The notes beneath the pieces were generated by a model, which saw nothing but the letters and a program-made list of their open reading frames with translations, had not been told where the DNA came from and did no database searches. Shown here piece after piece: positions 34,305 through 43,018 of a stretch of 64,000 nucleotides of DNA. This DNA is from Streptomyces griseoloalbus (GTDB lineage: Bacteria; Actinomycetota; Actinomycetes; Streptomycetales; Streptomycetaceae). The stretch's first letter is position 1; each line of letters begins with the position of its first letter. The position numbers and the translations under genes are program-made. Location: the NCBI GenBank assembly GCA_014650015.1, contig BMUD01000005.1, forward strand, positions 186,001 to 250,000, written 5' to 3'.

Positions 34305-35864
34305 TCAGGAGCAGACGGTCCCGGCCATCGGCACCTTTCCGTCCAACAGGTAGCCGTGCACCGCGTTCTGTACGCACGTGTTCTTGCTGCCGTAGGCCCC
34401 GTGCCCCTGCCCCTCGTACGTCAGCTCCACACCGACGCCCTCACCGAGCGCCTGCGCCATCCTGCGCGCCCCCTCGTACGGTGTGGCCGGGTCGCCGGTG
34501 TTGCCGATCACCAGGATCGGGTCCGCGCCGGGGGCGTGCACGTCCGGATGGTCGGCGGCCCCCGGCACCGGCCAGTCGGTGCAGCCGATCAGTCCCCACG
34601 CCAGATAGTCGCCGAACAGGCCGGACACGGCCCGGAACTCGGGCAGCCTGCGCTGCACGTCCGCCGGGCTGTAACGGGGTTTCTCGTCGGCGCAGTCGAT
34701 GGCGGTGTTGGCCGCGACGAGGTTGCTGTACTCGCCGTTCTCCCTGCGCCTGTTCAACGAGTCGGACAGCAGCATCAGAATCGTTCCGTCACCGCCGTAC
34801 GCCTGCTTGAGACCGTCAGTGAGAAGATCCCAGAACTCCTGCGAGTACAGGGCCTGCACGATCCCGTTGGTCGCCGCGGTCTGGGTGAGTTCCCGCGGGA
34901 AGAGGCCGGTAACGGGCCTGCTGTCGAGGTCCTTCAGCAGCTTGGCGATCCGGTCCTTCACATCCTGTGCGCTGTCGCCGACGGGGCACTCCTCCTTCTG
35001 GGAGACGCAGTGCTCGGCGTAGTTGTCGAGCGCGAGCTGGAACCCCCGGGCCTGCCCCAGCGAGCCCTGCTCCGCGTTCTGCGTCGGGTCGACGACCGCG
35101 TCGAACACCACACGGCCCACCCTCTTCGGGAACAGGTGGGCGTAGACGCCGCCCAGTTCGGTGCCGTAGGAGATACCGAAGTAGTGCAGCTTCTCGTCGC
35201 CGAGGACCTGGCGCATCAGGTCCAGGTCGCGGGCGGCTTCCGTGGTGCGCACATGGGGCAGGATTCGCCCGGAGTTCCTCTCGCAGGCCGCGTTGAACTC
35301 CCTGGTGATGTCCATCAGTTCCGTGCGCTCGGCGCTGTCGTCGGGGGTGGCGTCCTGCTGGAAGTAGGCGTCGAGCTGCTGGTCGTTCTGGCAGGTCACG
35401 GGTGCGCTGCGGCCGACTCCGCGGGGATCGAAGCTCACCAGGTCGTAGCGGGTGCGCAGAGTCGCGTAGTCCTTGCCGAACGCGGGCAGCGTGGTGACGC
35501 CGGAGCCCCCCGGGCCGCCGAAGTTGAAGATCAGGGAGCCGATGCGTTCGCTCGCCGCGCCGCTCGACCTGGCCCTGATCAGCGCGAGGTCGATGGTGTC
35601 GCCCTTGGGTTCGTCCCAGTTCAGCGGCGCCTTCATGGTGGCGCAGCTCCATTCGCCCCTGCCGCCCGGCAGCGGGGACGGGCGAGCGCTTCCGCCCTGG
35701 GCCTGGGACGGGACCGGGCAGTCCTCCCAGTTGAGCTTCTGATCCGTCAGGTCCTCGTCCCTGTCGTCCTGGCCGCAGCCCGCCAGCAGCGCGGGCAGCA
35801 GTACGGCGAAGACGGTCAGGGCGGCGACCCGCAGGCGGCAGCGGTGGGACAAGGGGTGGGGCAT
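34305..35864 (-). CDS. Secreted Tap-like tripeptidyl aminopeptidase lipoprotein (paralogue)
   Basis: A 519-aa protein, paralogous along its whole length to the gene at 32610-34106. The start MPHPLSHRCR is chosen because it opens the signal peptide (LRVAALTVFAVLLPALLAGC, lipobox LAGC). Shared motifs are FNFGGPGGSGVTTLP, YDLVSFDPRGVGRS, GISYGTELGGVYAHLFPKR, VIGNTGDPATPYEGARRM and YEGQGHGAYGSKNTC. The two genes are in the same direction 198 bp apart and look like an old tandem duplication. The extra 20 residues are in the acidic linker after the lipobox. Confidence 0.92.
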   Translation of the reverse strand: MPHPLSHRCRLRVAALTVFAVLLPALLAGCGQDDRDEDLTDQKLNWEDCPVPSQAQGGSARPSPLPGGRGEWSCATMKAPLNWDEPKGDTIDLALIRARSSGAASERIGSLIFNFGGPGGSGVTTLPAFGKDYATLRTRYDLVSFDPRGVGRSAPVTCQNDQQLDAYFQQDATPDDSAERTELMDITREFNAACERNSGRILPHVRTTEAARDLDLMRQVLGDEKLHYFGISYGTELGGVYAHLFPKRVGRVVFDAVVDPTQNAEQGSLGQARGFQLALDNYAEHCVSQKEECPVGDSAQDVKDRIAKLLKDLDSRPVTGLFPRELTQTAATNGIVQALYSQEFWDLLTDGLKQAYGGDGTILMLLSDSLNRRRENGEYSNLVAANTAIDCADEKPRYSPADVQRRLPEFRAVSGLFGDYLAWGLIGCTDWPVPGAADHPDVHAPGADPILVIGNTGDPATPYEGARRMAQALGEGVGVELTYEGQGHGAYGSKNTCVQNAVHGYLLDGKVPMAGTVCS

Positions 35865-35957
35865 GTTCCCATCCTGCGGTCGCCCGGAGCGGGACGCGCG
35901 GGACACGGGCCGTACGAGGTACGGGGCCGCGGCCGGACACCGTCCGTCTCGCGCCGC

Positions 35958-38699
35958 CTACAGAGCTGCCTTGCGCGTGAGGTGGTTGAAGGCGAGCCAT
36001 CCCGGCAGCACCGGAAGCCACAGGGTCAGCAGGCGGAAGAGCAGCACCGCCGGCGCGGCGACCTCCTTGGGGAGCCCGACCGCGATCAGACCGACCGTCA
36101 GGGTCGCCTCGACCGCGCCCACACCACCCGGTGTCGGCGCCGCCGACCCCAGCGCGTTGCCCGCGAGGAAGACGACGGCGACGCTCGCGATGCTGACCGA
36201 GGTCGTCTCGTCGCCGAACGCCCGGATCGAGGCGTCCAGGCACATCACGAAACAGGCCGTGAGCAGCAGCATGCCGCCGATACCGGTGACCAGCTTCTGC
36301 GGCCGTTGCAGCACATCGAGCATGCGCGGCACGACTCCCGCGAAAAGCGACCGCACACGTGTGACGACGAATTTCCGCAGGAACGGCACCGAGGTCACCA
36401 CCAGCACCAGCACCGCCACCGTCAACAGGCCCCCGATCACCGTGCGGGACGGAGTGAGGGAGGGCGTCTTCTCGGTGCCGGTCAGATAGCCGAAGGCCAG
36501 CAGCATCAGGATGTGACAGCCGAGCCCGAAGAGCTGGGAAGCGCCGACGCTCGCCACCGCGAGCCCCGGCCGCACCCCCGCGCGCTGGAGGAAGCGCGTG
36601 TTCAGGGCGACACCGCCCACCGCCGCCGGGGCGACGATCTTCACGAACGACCCGGCGACCTGCGCCGCCACGGTCCGCGGGAACGGCACCCGCTCCGGTA
36701 CGAATCCGAGCAGGGCCATGGCCGCCGCGACATAACTGGCCGCCGAGAACAGCACCGCCGCGGCCACCCAGCCCCACTCCGCGTTCGCGATCAGCGGGCC
36801 GAACTCGATGTGGGTGAGCTGCGTCAGCAGGAAGTACGCGCCGATCGCACCGGCGATGAAACTGATCAGTGTCCGCGGGCGCACCCGTTCCAGTCGGGCC
36901 GGCTCGACCGGGGCCTGCGGCCTGATCCGCAGCACCTCGTGCCGGATCTGGGTGAGCAGATCCTCCTCGCGCGCCTCCTCGAGGGCCTCGTCGATGGCCC
37001 GCTTCTCGGCCCGCTGCTCCGCGCGCACGGCCTTCTTGTCGGCCTTTTCGAGCACGACCGGGTGGTGCGCGTCGTCCGCGGCGTGCTCCGCGCGGGCCGG
37101 CTTGGCCTGCCGGGAGGCCTCCAGAACCGCCTCACGTTCACGCTCCGCCCGCTCCCGGGCCAGCTTCCGCAGGGTCGCGCGCGTGGAGCGGCTCAGCGCG
37201 ATCGGCTGGAGCATCGGCAGACAGTCCGCCACGGTGTCGGGGCCCAGGACGCTCAGCGCGGAGGCCACCGCGCGTTCGGCGCCCACCCTGAGGCCCAGCG
37301 TCACCAGCAGCTGGGAGGTGTCCATGCGCAGCAGCAGATCGCCGGCCGCGATCTCGCCGCCGCGCAGGTCGGTGAGGATCACCGTGCCGGAACGATCCAC
37401 CAGGATGGCGTCGCCCACCAGCCTGCGGTGCGCGATACGGCGCGACTGCAGGGCCCGTACCTGGTGCCAGGTGTCGCGCAGCAGTTCGTCGGTGATCTCC
37501 TCGTCCGGCAGCGTGTCGAGGGTGCGTCCGCCGCTGTGCTCGTAGACGAGCATCACCGCGTCGGGACCCAGTTCGGAGGTCGCGATCAGCTTGGGCGCGT
37601 TGGCACCGGCGGCGATGGCCGCGTAGGCCAGCAGTGCCTCCTGCTCCAGCGCCTGGCGCAGCGACTGCAGGCTGCTGCGGGTGGCGAAGCCGCGCAGGGT
37701 CAGATTGCGCCACGCGCGGTAGAAGAACCCCTGCGCCTGCTGCTCGCGGTCGACCACCGTGACGTCCAGCGGTGGACCGTCCTCCAGGGTGACGAAGTAC
37801 CGGCGCCCCCGGTCGCCGGCCTCCGAGGCGTCCGGCGTCTCCTCGCGGGACGCGCTCACGGGGCGGAAGCCGACGGTGCGCAGTCCCGCCATCAGGGTGC
37901 GTCCCGTGGGGCGCACATTGGGCGAACCGACCGCGTAGAGCGTGCCGTAGGCGACGGTCCAGCCGATCAGCACCGTCAGGATGATCGAGAACGGCGTCGT
38001 GTACCCCGTGACGAGCATCGAGAAGGCGTCGAGGAGCAGCACCACCCAGAGCACCGCGCGCCAGCGGGGTCTGCGGGACATGCCGACGGCCGTCATGTAC
38101 GCGATGACGGGGGCCAGATAGCCGTGCACGGGGTCGGTGAGGGCGTGGATGTCACCGGGGGAGGGCTGGGTGAGCGCCTCCTGGATCGAGTCCGGAGCGG
38201 CGCGCGCGACCCACAGGTCGGTGGCGAGTGTCACACCGTGCGCGAGGACGGCGGCGAGCACGCCGTCGGCGATCCGCAGCCCGTCCCGTTTGATCAGCCG
38301 CTCGATGGCGAAGGCGACCGGTACCAGGAGGATCGCGATGCTGGACGCCAGGCCCGCGATCTTGATGAGCAGGTCGGGCGCCTGACCGGTGCCCTTGTTG
38401 ATGTCCTGTTCCAGCCCCGAGGTGGTGCCGTGGGCGAACGCGGCGATCGCCATCAGCACCACGACGGCGAGTACGCCGCCCACGAGCCGCATGAGATCGG
38501 ACGGGCGGTGCACCCGCGCGGGGAGCAGCGGTTCGTCGCCCTCCACCTCGTCGATGTGCGCCGAGTCGGGGTCCGCGGTGTTCGGGCCCCCCGCGGTGTT
38601 CGGGCCCCCCGCGGTGTCCGGGCCCTCCGCCGTGTCCGGGCGCGACGACGCGTCAGGGGTGCCCTCCGTGTCTCCGGGGTGCGCACCCTGCTGCTTCAT
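35958..38699 (-). CDS. Large membrane protein: kinase-like domain joined to an LPG-synthase-type (UPF0104) membrane region
   Basis: A 913-aa protein starting MKQQGAHPGD. Residues 1-60 are acidic and repetitive. About eight N-terminal hydrophobic helices (roughly 70-280) are followed by a soluble kinase-like domain at about 310-540: KLIATSELGPDAVMLVYEHS, LRDTWHQVRALQSRRIAHRR, ILVDRSGTVILTDLRGG. A charged coiled helix (LEASRQAKPARAEHAADD...) leads into eight or so helices of the lysylphosphatidylglycerol-synthase TM family, with the signature APTPGGVGAVEATL. The catalytic HxD of the kinase appears as HRR, so catalysis is doubtful. It probably handles lipids; no substrate can be named. Confidence 0.85.
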   Translation of the reverse strand: MKQQGAHPGDTEGTPDASSRPDTAEGPDTAGGPNTAGGPNTADPDSAHIDEVEGDEPLLPARVHRPSDLMRLVGGVLAVVVLMAIAAFAHGTTSGLEQDINKGTGQAPDLLIKIAGLASSIAILLVPVAFAIERLIKRDGLRIADGVLAAVLAHGVTLATDLWVARAAPDSIQEALTQPSPGDIHALTDPVHGYLAPVIAYMTAVGMSRRPRWRAVLWVVLLLDAFSMLVTGYTTPFSIILTVLIGWTVAYGTLYAVGSPNVRPTGRTLMAGLRTVGFRPVSASREETPDASEAGDRGRRYFVTLEDGPPLDVTVVDREQQAQGFFYRAWRNLTLRGFATRSSLQSLRQALEQEALLAYAAIAAGANAPKLIATSELGPDAVMLVYEHSGGRTLDTLPDEEITDELLRDTWHQVRALQSRRIAHRRLVGDAILVDRSGTVILTDLRGGEIAAGDLLLRMDTSQLLVTLGLRVGAERAVASALSVLGPDTVADCLPMLQPIALSRSTRATLRKLARERAEREREAVLEASRQAKPARAEHAADDAHHPVVLEKADKKAVRAEQRAEKRAIDEALEEAREEDLLTQIRHEVLRIRPQAPVEPARLERVRPRTLISFIAGAIGAYFLLTQLTHIEFGPLIANAEWGWVAAAVLFSAASYVAAAMALLGFVPERVPFPRTVAAQVAGSFVKIVAPAAVGGVALNTRFLQRAGVRPGLAVASVGASQLFGLGCHILMLLAFGYLTGTEKTPSLTPSRTVIGGLLTVAVLVLVVTSVPFLRKFVVTRVRSLFAGVVPRMLDVLQRPQKLVTGIGGMLLLTACFVMCLDASIRAFGDETTSVSIASVAVVFLAGNALGSAAPTPGGVGAVEATLTVGLIAVGLPKEVAAPAVLLFRLLTLWLPVLPGWLAFNHLTRKAAL
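38575..38646 (-). repeat. Four 18-bp in-frame repeats
   Basis: GCGGTGTTCGGGCCCCCC-type units start at 38575, 38593, 38611 and 38629. They code the acidic N-terminal hexapeptides (N/D)TAxGP of the large membrane protein. Confidence 0.8.
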
Positions 38700-38845
38700 C
38701 GTCTCTTCTCGGTCTCGTATCACCAGTCACCGCCCGCATGATGGTGGCATGCCGTAGCGGCACAAGGGGGCATCAGGGTCCCAAAGCGGGGCGGCACAGT
38801 CTGCCCGAAGCGCTGCCCCGGGGCGAGCCGTGCGCGCGCGTCGCG

Positions 38846-38868
38846 TTGTCGGTGCGGTGGGGCAGGAT
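38846..38868 (+). promoter_or_regulatory. Candidate PafBC/RecA-NDp-like promoter of the alkyltransferase-like gene
   Basis: TTGTCGGTGCG at 38846-38856, six bases, then CAGGAT at 38863-38868. The mycobacterial LexA-independent DNA-damage consensus is TTGTCAGTGGC, six bases, TAGnnT. The match is 8 of 11 plus 3 of 4. The -10 lies seven bases before the ATG, so the message would be leaderless. Confidence 0.45.
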
Positions 38869-38875
38869 GGGCCGG

Positions 38876-39262
38876 ATGAGCCAGGAGAGCCTTCCGTCCG
38901 ACGGGGGTCCGGAGCACCCGGACGCCCTGCCGGAGTACGCCGAGCGGGTCCTCGAGGTGACCGAGCTGATCCCGCCGGGGCGTGTCATGACATACGGGGA
39001 CGTCGCCGAGTGGCTGGGGGAGGGCGGGCCCCGGCAGGTCGGGCGCGTGATGGCCCTGTACGGGGGAGCCGTCCCGTGGTGGCGCGTCGTCCGCGCGGAC
39101 GGTCTGCCGCTCCCCGGGCATGAGCGCAGAGCCCTCGGTCACTACCGCGCCGAGGGCACGCCGCTGAAGGAGGCGAGCCGGGCCGCGGAGGGCCATGTGC
39201 CGCGCCTCGACATGAAGCGCGCGCGGTGGGACGGCGGCGGGCACACCGAGGGTCACACCTGA
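38876..39262 (+). CDS. Alkyltransferase-like (Atl) DNA-repair protein
   Basis: A 128-aa MGMT-fold DNA-binding domain. The winged helix motif (PPGRVMTYGDVAEWLGEGG, RQVGRVMALYG) flips alkylated guanine out of DNA. Where O6-alkylguanine methyltransferases have the acceptor PCHR, this protein has PWWRVVR, so Cys is replaced by Trp as in Atl1-type proteins. Such proteins mark O6-alkylguanine for nucleotide-excision repair and do not repair it directly. The start is at MSQESLPSDG; there is no good ribosome site. It precedes adnA by 257 bp. Confidence 0.88.
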   Translation: MSQESLPSDGGPEHPDALPEYAERVLEVTELIPPGRVMTYGDVAEWLGEGGPRQVGRVMALYGGAVPWWRVVRADGLPLPGHERRALGHYRAEGTPLKEASRAAEGHVPRLDMKRARWDGGGHTEGHT

Positions 39263-39519
39263 CAGCTTCCGCCATCGCGCACGCCGCCGTGTGACCAGTG
39301 ATCCGCCAGGGGGACATGAGGCACATCCATGGCATGACGTACGTTCGTGAGGCGAGGGACATGTGCGACGGGAGTGCCCGGAGGGAAGAAGCGGAAGGTC
39401 TGCTTCCGAGCTTTTCACCGGCGTAGCGTCGGCTGCGCGTGTCCCCTTCATCCCGCGACCACCGCCCCGCACGCGCGGCGAATGCCCCAACAGCACACCC
39501 ACCAGGACCGGCGAACCAC

Positions 39520-42500
39520 GTGAGCTCCTCTTTCTCCACCAGCGACCTGTCGCACCCCCGGGTGCGGCGGGGGAACCGTGGCGCTTATCGACTGGTGCGT
39601 ACCCCGCCGGCCCGTATCGATCCCCCTCTCCTGGACGCCGCGCAGCGCTCCGTGGTTGAGCACCGGACCGGCCCGCTGCTCGTTCTCGCAGGTCCGGGCA
39701 CCGGGAAGACCACCACCCTCGTCGAGTCCGTGGCCGCGCGGATCGCCCGTGGCGGGGACCCCGAGCGCATCCTGGTGCTGACGTTCAGCCGCAAGGCGGC
39801 CGTCGAACTGCGCGACCGCATGGCGCTGCGGATCGGCGCCGCCCGCGCACCGCGGGCGACCACGTTCCACTCGTTCTGCTACGCCCTGGTCCGCGCCCAC
39901 CAGGACAGCGACCTCTTCGTGGAGCCGCTGCGGCTGCTGTCGGGCCCCGAGCAGGACGTCACCGTCCGCGAACTCCTCGCCGGCCAGGTGGACCTGGAAC
40001 GGCTCGGGCTCGCCCATGTGCGCTGGCCGGACGACCTGCGCGCCTGCCTGACCACCCGCGGTTTCGCCGACGAGGTCCGCGCCGTGCTCGCCCGCAGCCG
40101 CGAACTGGGCCTCGGCCCCGACGCCCTGGACGCCTTCGCCCGCCGCATCGGACGCCCCGACTGGCGCGCCGCCTCCGCCTTCCTCGCCGAGTACCTCGAC
40201 GTCCTCGACCTGCAGGGCGTACTCGACTATGCCGAACTGGTCCACCGCGCGGTGCTCCTCGCCCGCCGCCCGGAGATCGCCGGGCAGCTGGCCGCGCGGT
40301 ACGACGCCGTCTACGTCGACGAGTACCAGGACACCGACCCCGCCCAGGTACGGCTGCTGCACGCCCTGGCCGGCGGACGCACGCTCGTCGCCTTCGGCGA
40401 CCCCGACCAGTCGATCTACGCCTTCCGGGGCGCGGACGTCAACGGCATCCTGGAGTTCCCGTACGCGTTCCCCCGCGCGGACGGCCGCCCGGCCCCCGTC
40501 GAGGTACTGCGCGCCTCCCGGCGTTCCGGCGCCGCCCTGCTGGACGCCACCCGGCGGGTGACCCGGCGCATGCCGCTGCCCCGACTGCCCGCCGAGAAGG
40601 TCCGCGCCCACCGGGAGCTGACTCCGGTACGGGACGGCGGCCGGGTCGAGGTGTACACCTACCCGACGTCCGGCACCGAGCTGGACAACATCGCCGACAT
40701 CCTGCGCAGGGCGCACCTGGAGGACGGCGTCCCCTGGACCGACATGGCCGTTCTGGTGCGGGCCGGCTCCCGCACCCTCCCCGCGGTCCGCCGCGCGCTC
40801 ACCTCGGCGGGCGTCCCCGTGGACGTCGACGGCGACGACGTGCCCCTGCGCCACGAACCGGCGGTGGCCCCGCTGCTGACGGCCCTGCGCGCGGTGGCGA
40901 CGGCGGAGGCGGACGAGCGAGAAGACACCACGGGGGCAGGGGGACCGGATTCGGGCGTCGCAACGGGATCGGCATCGGCCTCGGGACCGGATCCCGACGC
41001 CGAAGCAGCGGCCGGAACGGGCTCCTACGCCGCAGGCGAGACGTGCTGGCTCGACACCGAAACCGCCCTCACCCTGCTCGCCTCCCCGCTCGCCGGCATG
41101 GACGCCGCCGACCTGCGCCGGCTCGGACGGGCCCTGCGCGAGGAGGAGCGGGCCGCGGGCAACCCGCTGCCGCCGCCCTCGGACGAGCTGCTCGCACGTG
41201 CGCTGGCCGAACCGGAGCGGCTCGCCGTGCACGACCCCGCCTACGCGCGCGGTGCCCAACGCCTCGGCGCCCTGCTGCGCCGGGCCCGCGAACGCCTGGC
41301 GGGCGGCGGTACGGCCGAAGAGGCCCTGTGGGACCTCTGGGACGGCACTCCGTGGCCCCAGCGCCTGGAGCGCTCCGCCCGGCGCGGCGGCGCGGCGGGC
41401 CGCAATGCCGACCGGGACCTCGACGCCGTATGCGCGCTGTTCGCGACCGCCGCCCGCGCGGAGGAACGCACCGGCGGCCGGGGCGCCCTGAACTTCCTGG
41501 AGGAGATCGAGGCCGAGGACATCGCCGCCGACACCCTCACGCGGCGCGCCGCCCGCCCCGACGCCGTGCGCCTGATGACCGCGCACCGCTCGAAAGGGCT
41601 GGAATGGCGCCTGGTCGTCGTGGCAGGCGTCCAGGAGGGCCTGTGGCCGGACCTGCGCCGCCGCGGCTCCCTCCTGGAGGCCGACCGCATCGGCCGCGAC
41701 GGACTCGCCGAACCCCTCACCCCCGGCGCACTGCTCGCCGAGGAACGCCGCCTGTTCTACGTCGCCGCCACGCGCGCGCGGGAACGTCTGGTCGTGACGG
41801 CCGTGAAGGCGCCCGCCGACGACGGCGACCAGCCCTCCCGCTTCCTGACCGAACTGGGCGTCGAGCCCAAGGACGTCACCGGACGCCCGCGCCGCCCCCT
41901 GTCCGTCGCCGCGCTCGTCGCCGAACTGCGCGCCACGACGGTCGACCCGCGGGTCTCGGACACCCTCCGGGAGGCGGCAGCCAGGCGGCTGGCCCGGCTC
42001 GCCGCACTCGCCGACGAGGACGGCCGCCCGCTGGTGCCGTCCGCGCACCCGTACCGCTGGTGGGGCATGTTCGAACCGACGGAGTCCAAGGTGCCGCTGC
42101 GCCACCGCGACCAGCCCGTCGTGCTGTCCGGCAGCGCCCTCGACCAGCTGGCCAACACCTGCGCCCTGCAGTGGTTCCTGGGCCGTGAGGTGAAGGCCGA
42201 CGCCCCCGCGACCGCCGCCCAGGGCTTCGGCAACGTGGTGCACGTCCTGGCCGACGAGGTGGCCTCCGGGCACACCCCGGCGGATCTCGCCGTCCTCATG
42301 GAGCGACTCGACTCCGTGTGGAACGCGCTCGCCTTCGACGCGCCGTGGAAGTCGGCGCAGGAGAAGGAGAACGCGCGCGTGGCCCTCGAACGCTTCCTGA
42401 AGTGGCATGTGATGGACCGCGCCGGACGCACCCCGGTGGCCAGCGAGCACGACTTCGACGTCACCCTCGAAGCGGGCGACTACGAAGTACGCATCCGCGG

Positions 42501-42918
42501 CCAGTTGGACCGCGTCGAGACCGACGGCGACGGCCGCGCCTACGTCGTCGACTTCAAGACCGGCAAACAGGCGCCCAGCTCCGCCGAGGTCGCCCGGCAC
42601 CCCCAGCTCGCCGTCTACCAGCTCGCTATCCGCGAGGGCGCCGTCGACGAGGTCTTCGACGGAGCACGCCCCGAACCGGGCGGTGCCGAGCTCGTCCAGC
42701 TGCGCCAGGGCGCCGCGAAACGGGACGGCGGCGAGGCCCTGCCCAAGGTGCAGGCCCAGGAACCGCTGGAGGGGGAGTGGGTCGGCGATCTGCTGGCCAC
42801 GGCCGCCGGCAAGGTCCTCGACGAACGGTTCACCCCCACCGCGGGCCAGCACTGCGCCCACTGCGCCTTCCGGGCCTCGTGCAGCGCCCGCCCGGAGGGC
42901 CGGCACGTGGTCGAGTGA
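39520..42918 (+). CDS. adnA: AdnA-like UvrD-family helicase with RecB-type nuclease domain
   Basis: A 1132-aa SF1A helicase-nuclease, predicted end-resection motor subunit for double-strand break repair. Walker A GPGTGKT is at 58-64, followed by motif II (VYVDEYQDTDPAQVRL), motif III (FGDPDQSIYAFRG) and late motifs (LMTAHRSKGLEWRLVVVAG, VAATRARERL). The C-terminal nuclease shows GQLDRVE and DFKTGK (Asp1011, Lys1013) with QLAVYQLA. Cys881, Cys1112, Cys1115 and Cys1121 have the spacing of the AddB-type Fe-S staple. A 45-residue Gly/Ser-rich insertion is near 470-510. The assignment as AdnA rests on gene order (adnA-adnB-nudC-mrx1-uvrD2-whiB7, as in mycobacteria). Confidence 0.88.
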   Translation: MSSSFSTSDLSHPRVRRGNRGAYRLVRTPPARIDPPLLDAAQRSVVEHRTGPLLVLAGPGTGKTTTLVESVAARIARGGDPERILVLTFSRKAAVELRDRMALRIGAARAPRATTFHSFCYALVRAHQDSDLFVEPLRLLSGPEQDVTVRELLAGQVDLERLGLAHVRWPDDLRACLTTRGFADEVRAVLARSRELGLGPDALDAFARRIGRPDWRAASAFLAEYLDVLDLQGVLDYAELVHRAVLLARRPEIAGQLAARYDAVYVDEYQDTDPAQVRLLHALAGGRTLVAFGDPDQSIYAFRGADVNGILEFPYAFPRADGRPAPVEVLRASRRSGAALLDATRRVTRRMPLPRLPAEKVRAHRELTPVRDGGRVEVYTYPTSGTELDNIADILRRAHLEDGVPWTDMAVLVRAGSRTLPAVRRALTSAGVPVDVDGDDVPLRHEPAVAPLLTALRAVATAEADEREDTTGAGGPDSGVATGSASASGPDPDAEAAAGTGSYAAGETCWLDTETALTLLASPLAGMDAADLRRLGRALREEERAAGNPLPPPSDELLARALAEPERLAVHDPAYARGAQRLGALLRRARERLAGGGTAEEALWDLWDGTPWPQRLERSARRGGAAGRNADRDLDAVCALFATAARAEERTGGRGALNFLEEIEAEDIAADTLTRRAARPDAVRLMTAHRSKGLEWRLVVVAGVQEGLWPDLRRRGSLLEADRIGRDGLAEPLTPGALLAEERRLFYVAATRARERLVVTAVKAPADDGDQPSRFLTELGVEPKDVTGRPRRPLSVAALVAELRATTVDPRVSDTLREAAARRLARLAALADEDGRPLVPSAHPYRWWGMFEPTESKVPLRHRDQPVVLSGSALDQLANTCALQWFLGREVKADAPATAAQGFGNVVHVLADEVASGHTPADLAVLMERLDSVWNALAFDAPWKSAQEKENARVALERFLKWHVMDRAGRTPVASEHDFDVTLEAGDYEVRIRGQLDRVETDGDGRAYVVDFKTGKQAPSSAEVARHPQLAVYQLAIREGAVDEVFDGARPEPGGAELVQLRQGAAKRDGGEALPKVQAQEPLEGEWVGDLLATAAGKVLDERFTPTAGQHCAHCAFRASCSARPEGRHVVE

Positions 42919-42989
42919 CCGGCGTGACGCATCGCACCACCCATGCCGACCTGCGATGTTCCCATCCCGGAACCCTCATCCGGCCTCCG

Positions 42990-43012
42990 GTGTCAGTGCC
43001 CACCGCTAGCCT
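42990..43012 (+). promoter_or_regulatory. PafBC/RecA-NDp-type DNA-damage promoter of adnB
   Basis: GTGTCAGTGCC (42990-43000), six bases, then TAGCCT (43007-43012). This matches 9 of 11 bases of TTGTCAGTGGC and all fixed bases of TAGnnT at the exact spacing. The -10 ends six bases before the adnB GTG, so transcription should start on the start codon. adnB has no other ribosome site, which fits a leaderless message. Confidence 0.65.
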
Positions 43013-43018
43013 CTGGGT

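Noticed and set aside
34266-38741. 1491-codon plus-strand open frame
   Set aside because: It runs antisense to three well-supported genes (Tap-like enzyme and large membrane protein). Long shadows are expected in DNA of this GC bias.
39448-42906. 1152-codon minus-strand open frame
   Set aside because: Shadow of adnA, low-complexity Gly/Val/Leu-rich composition.
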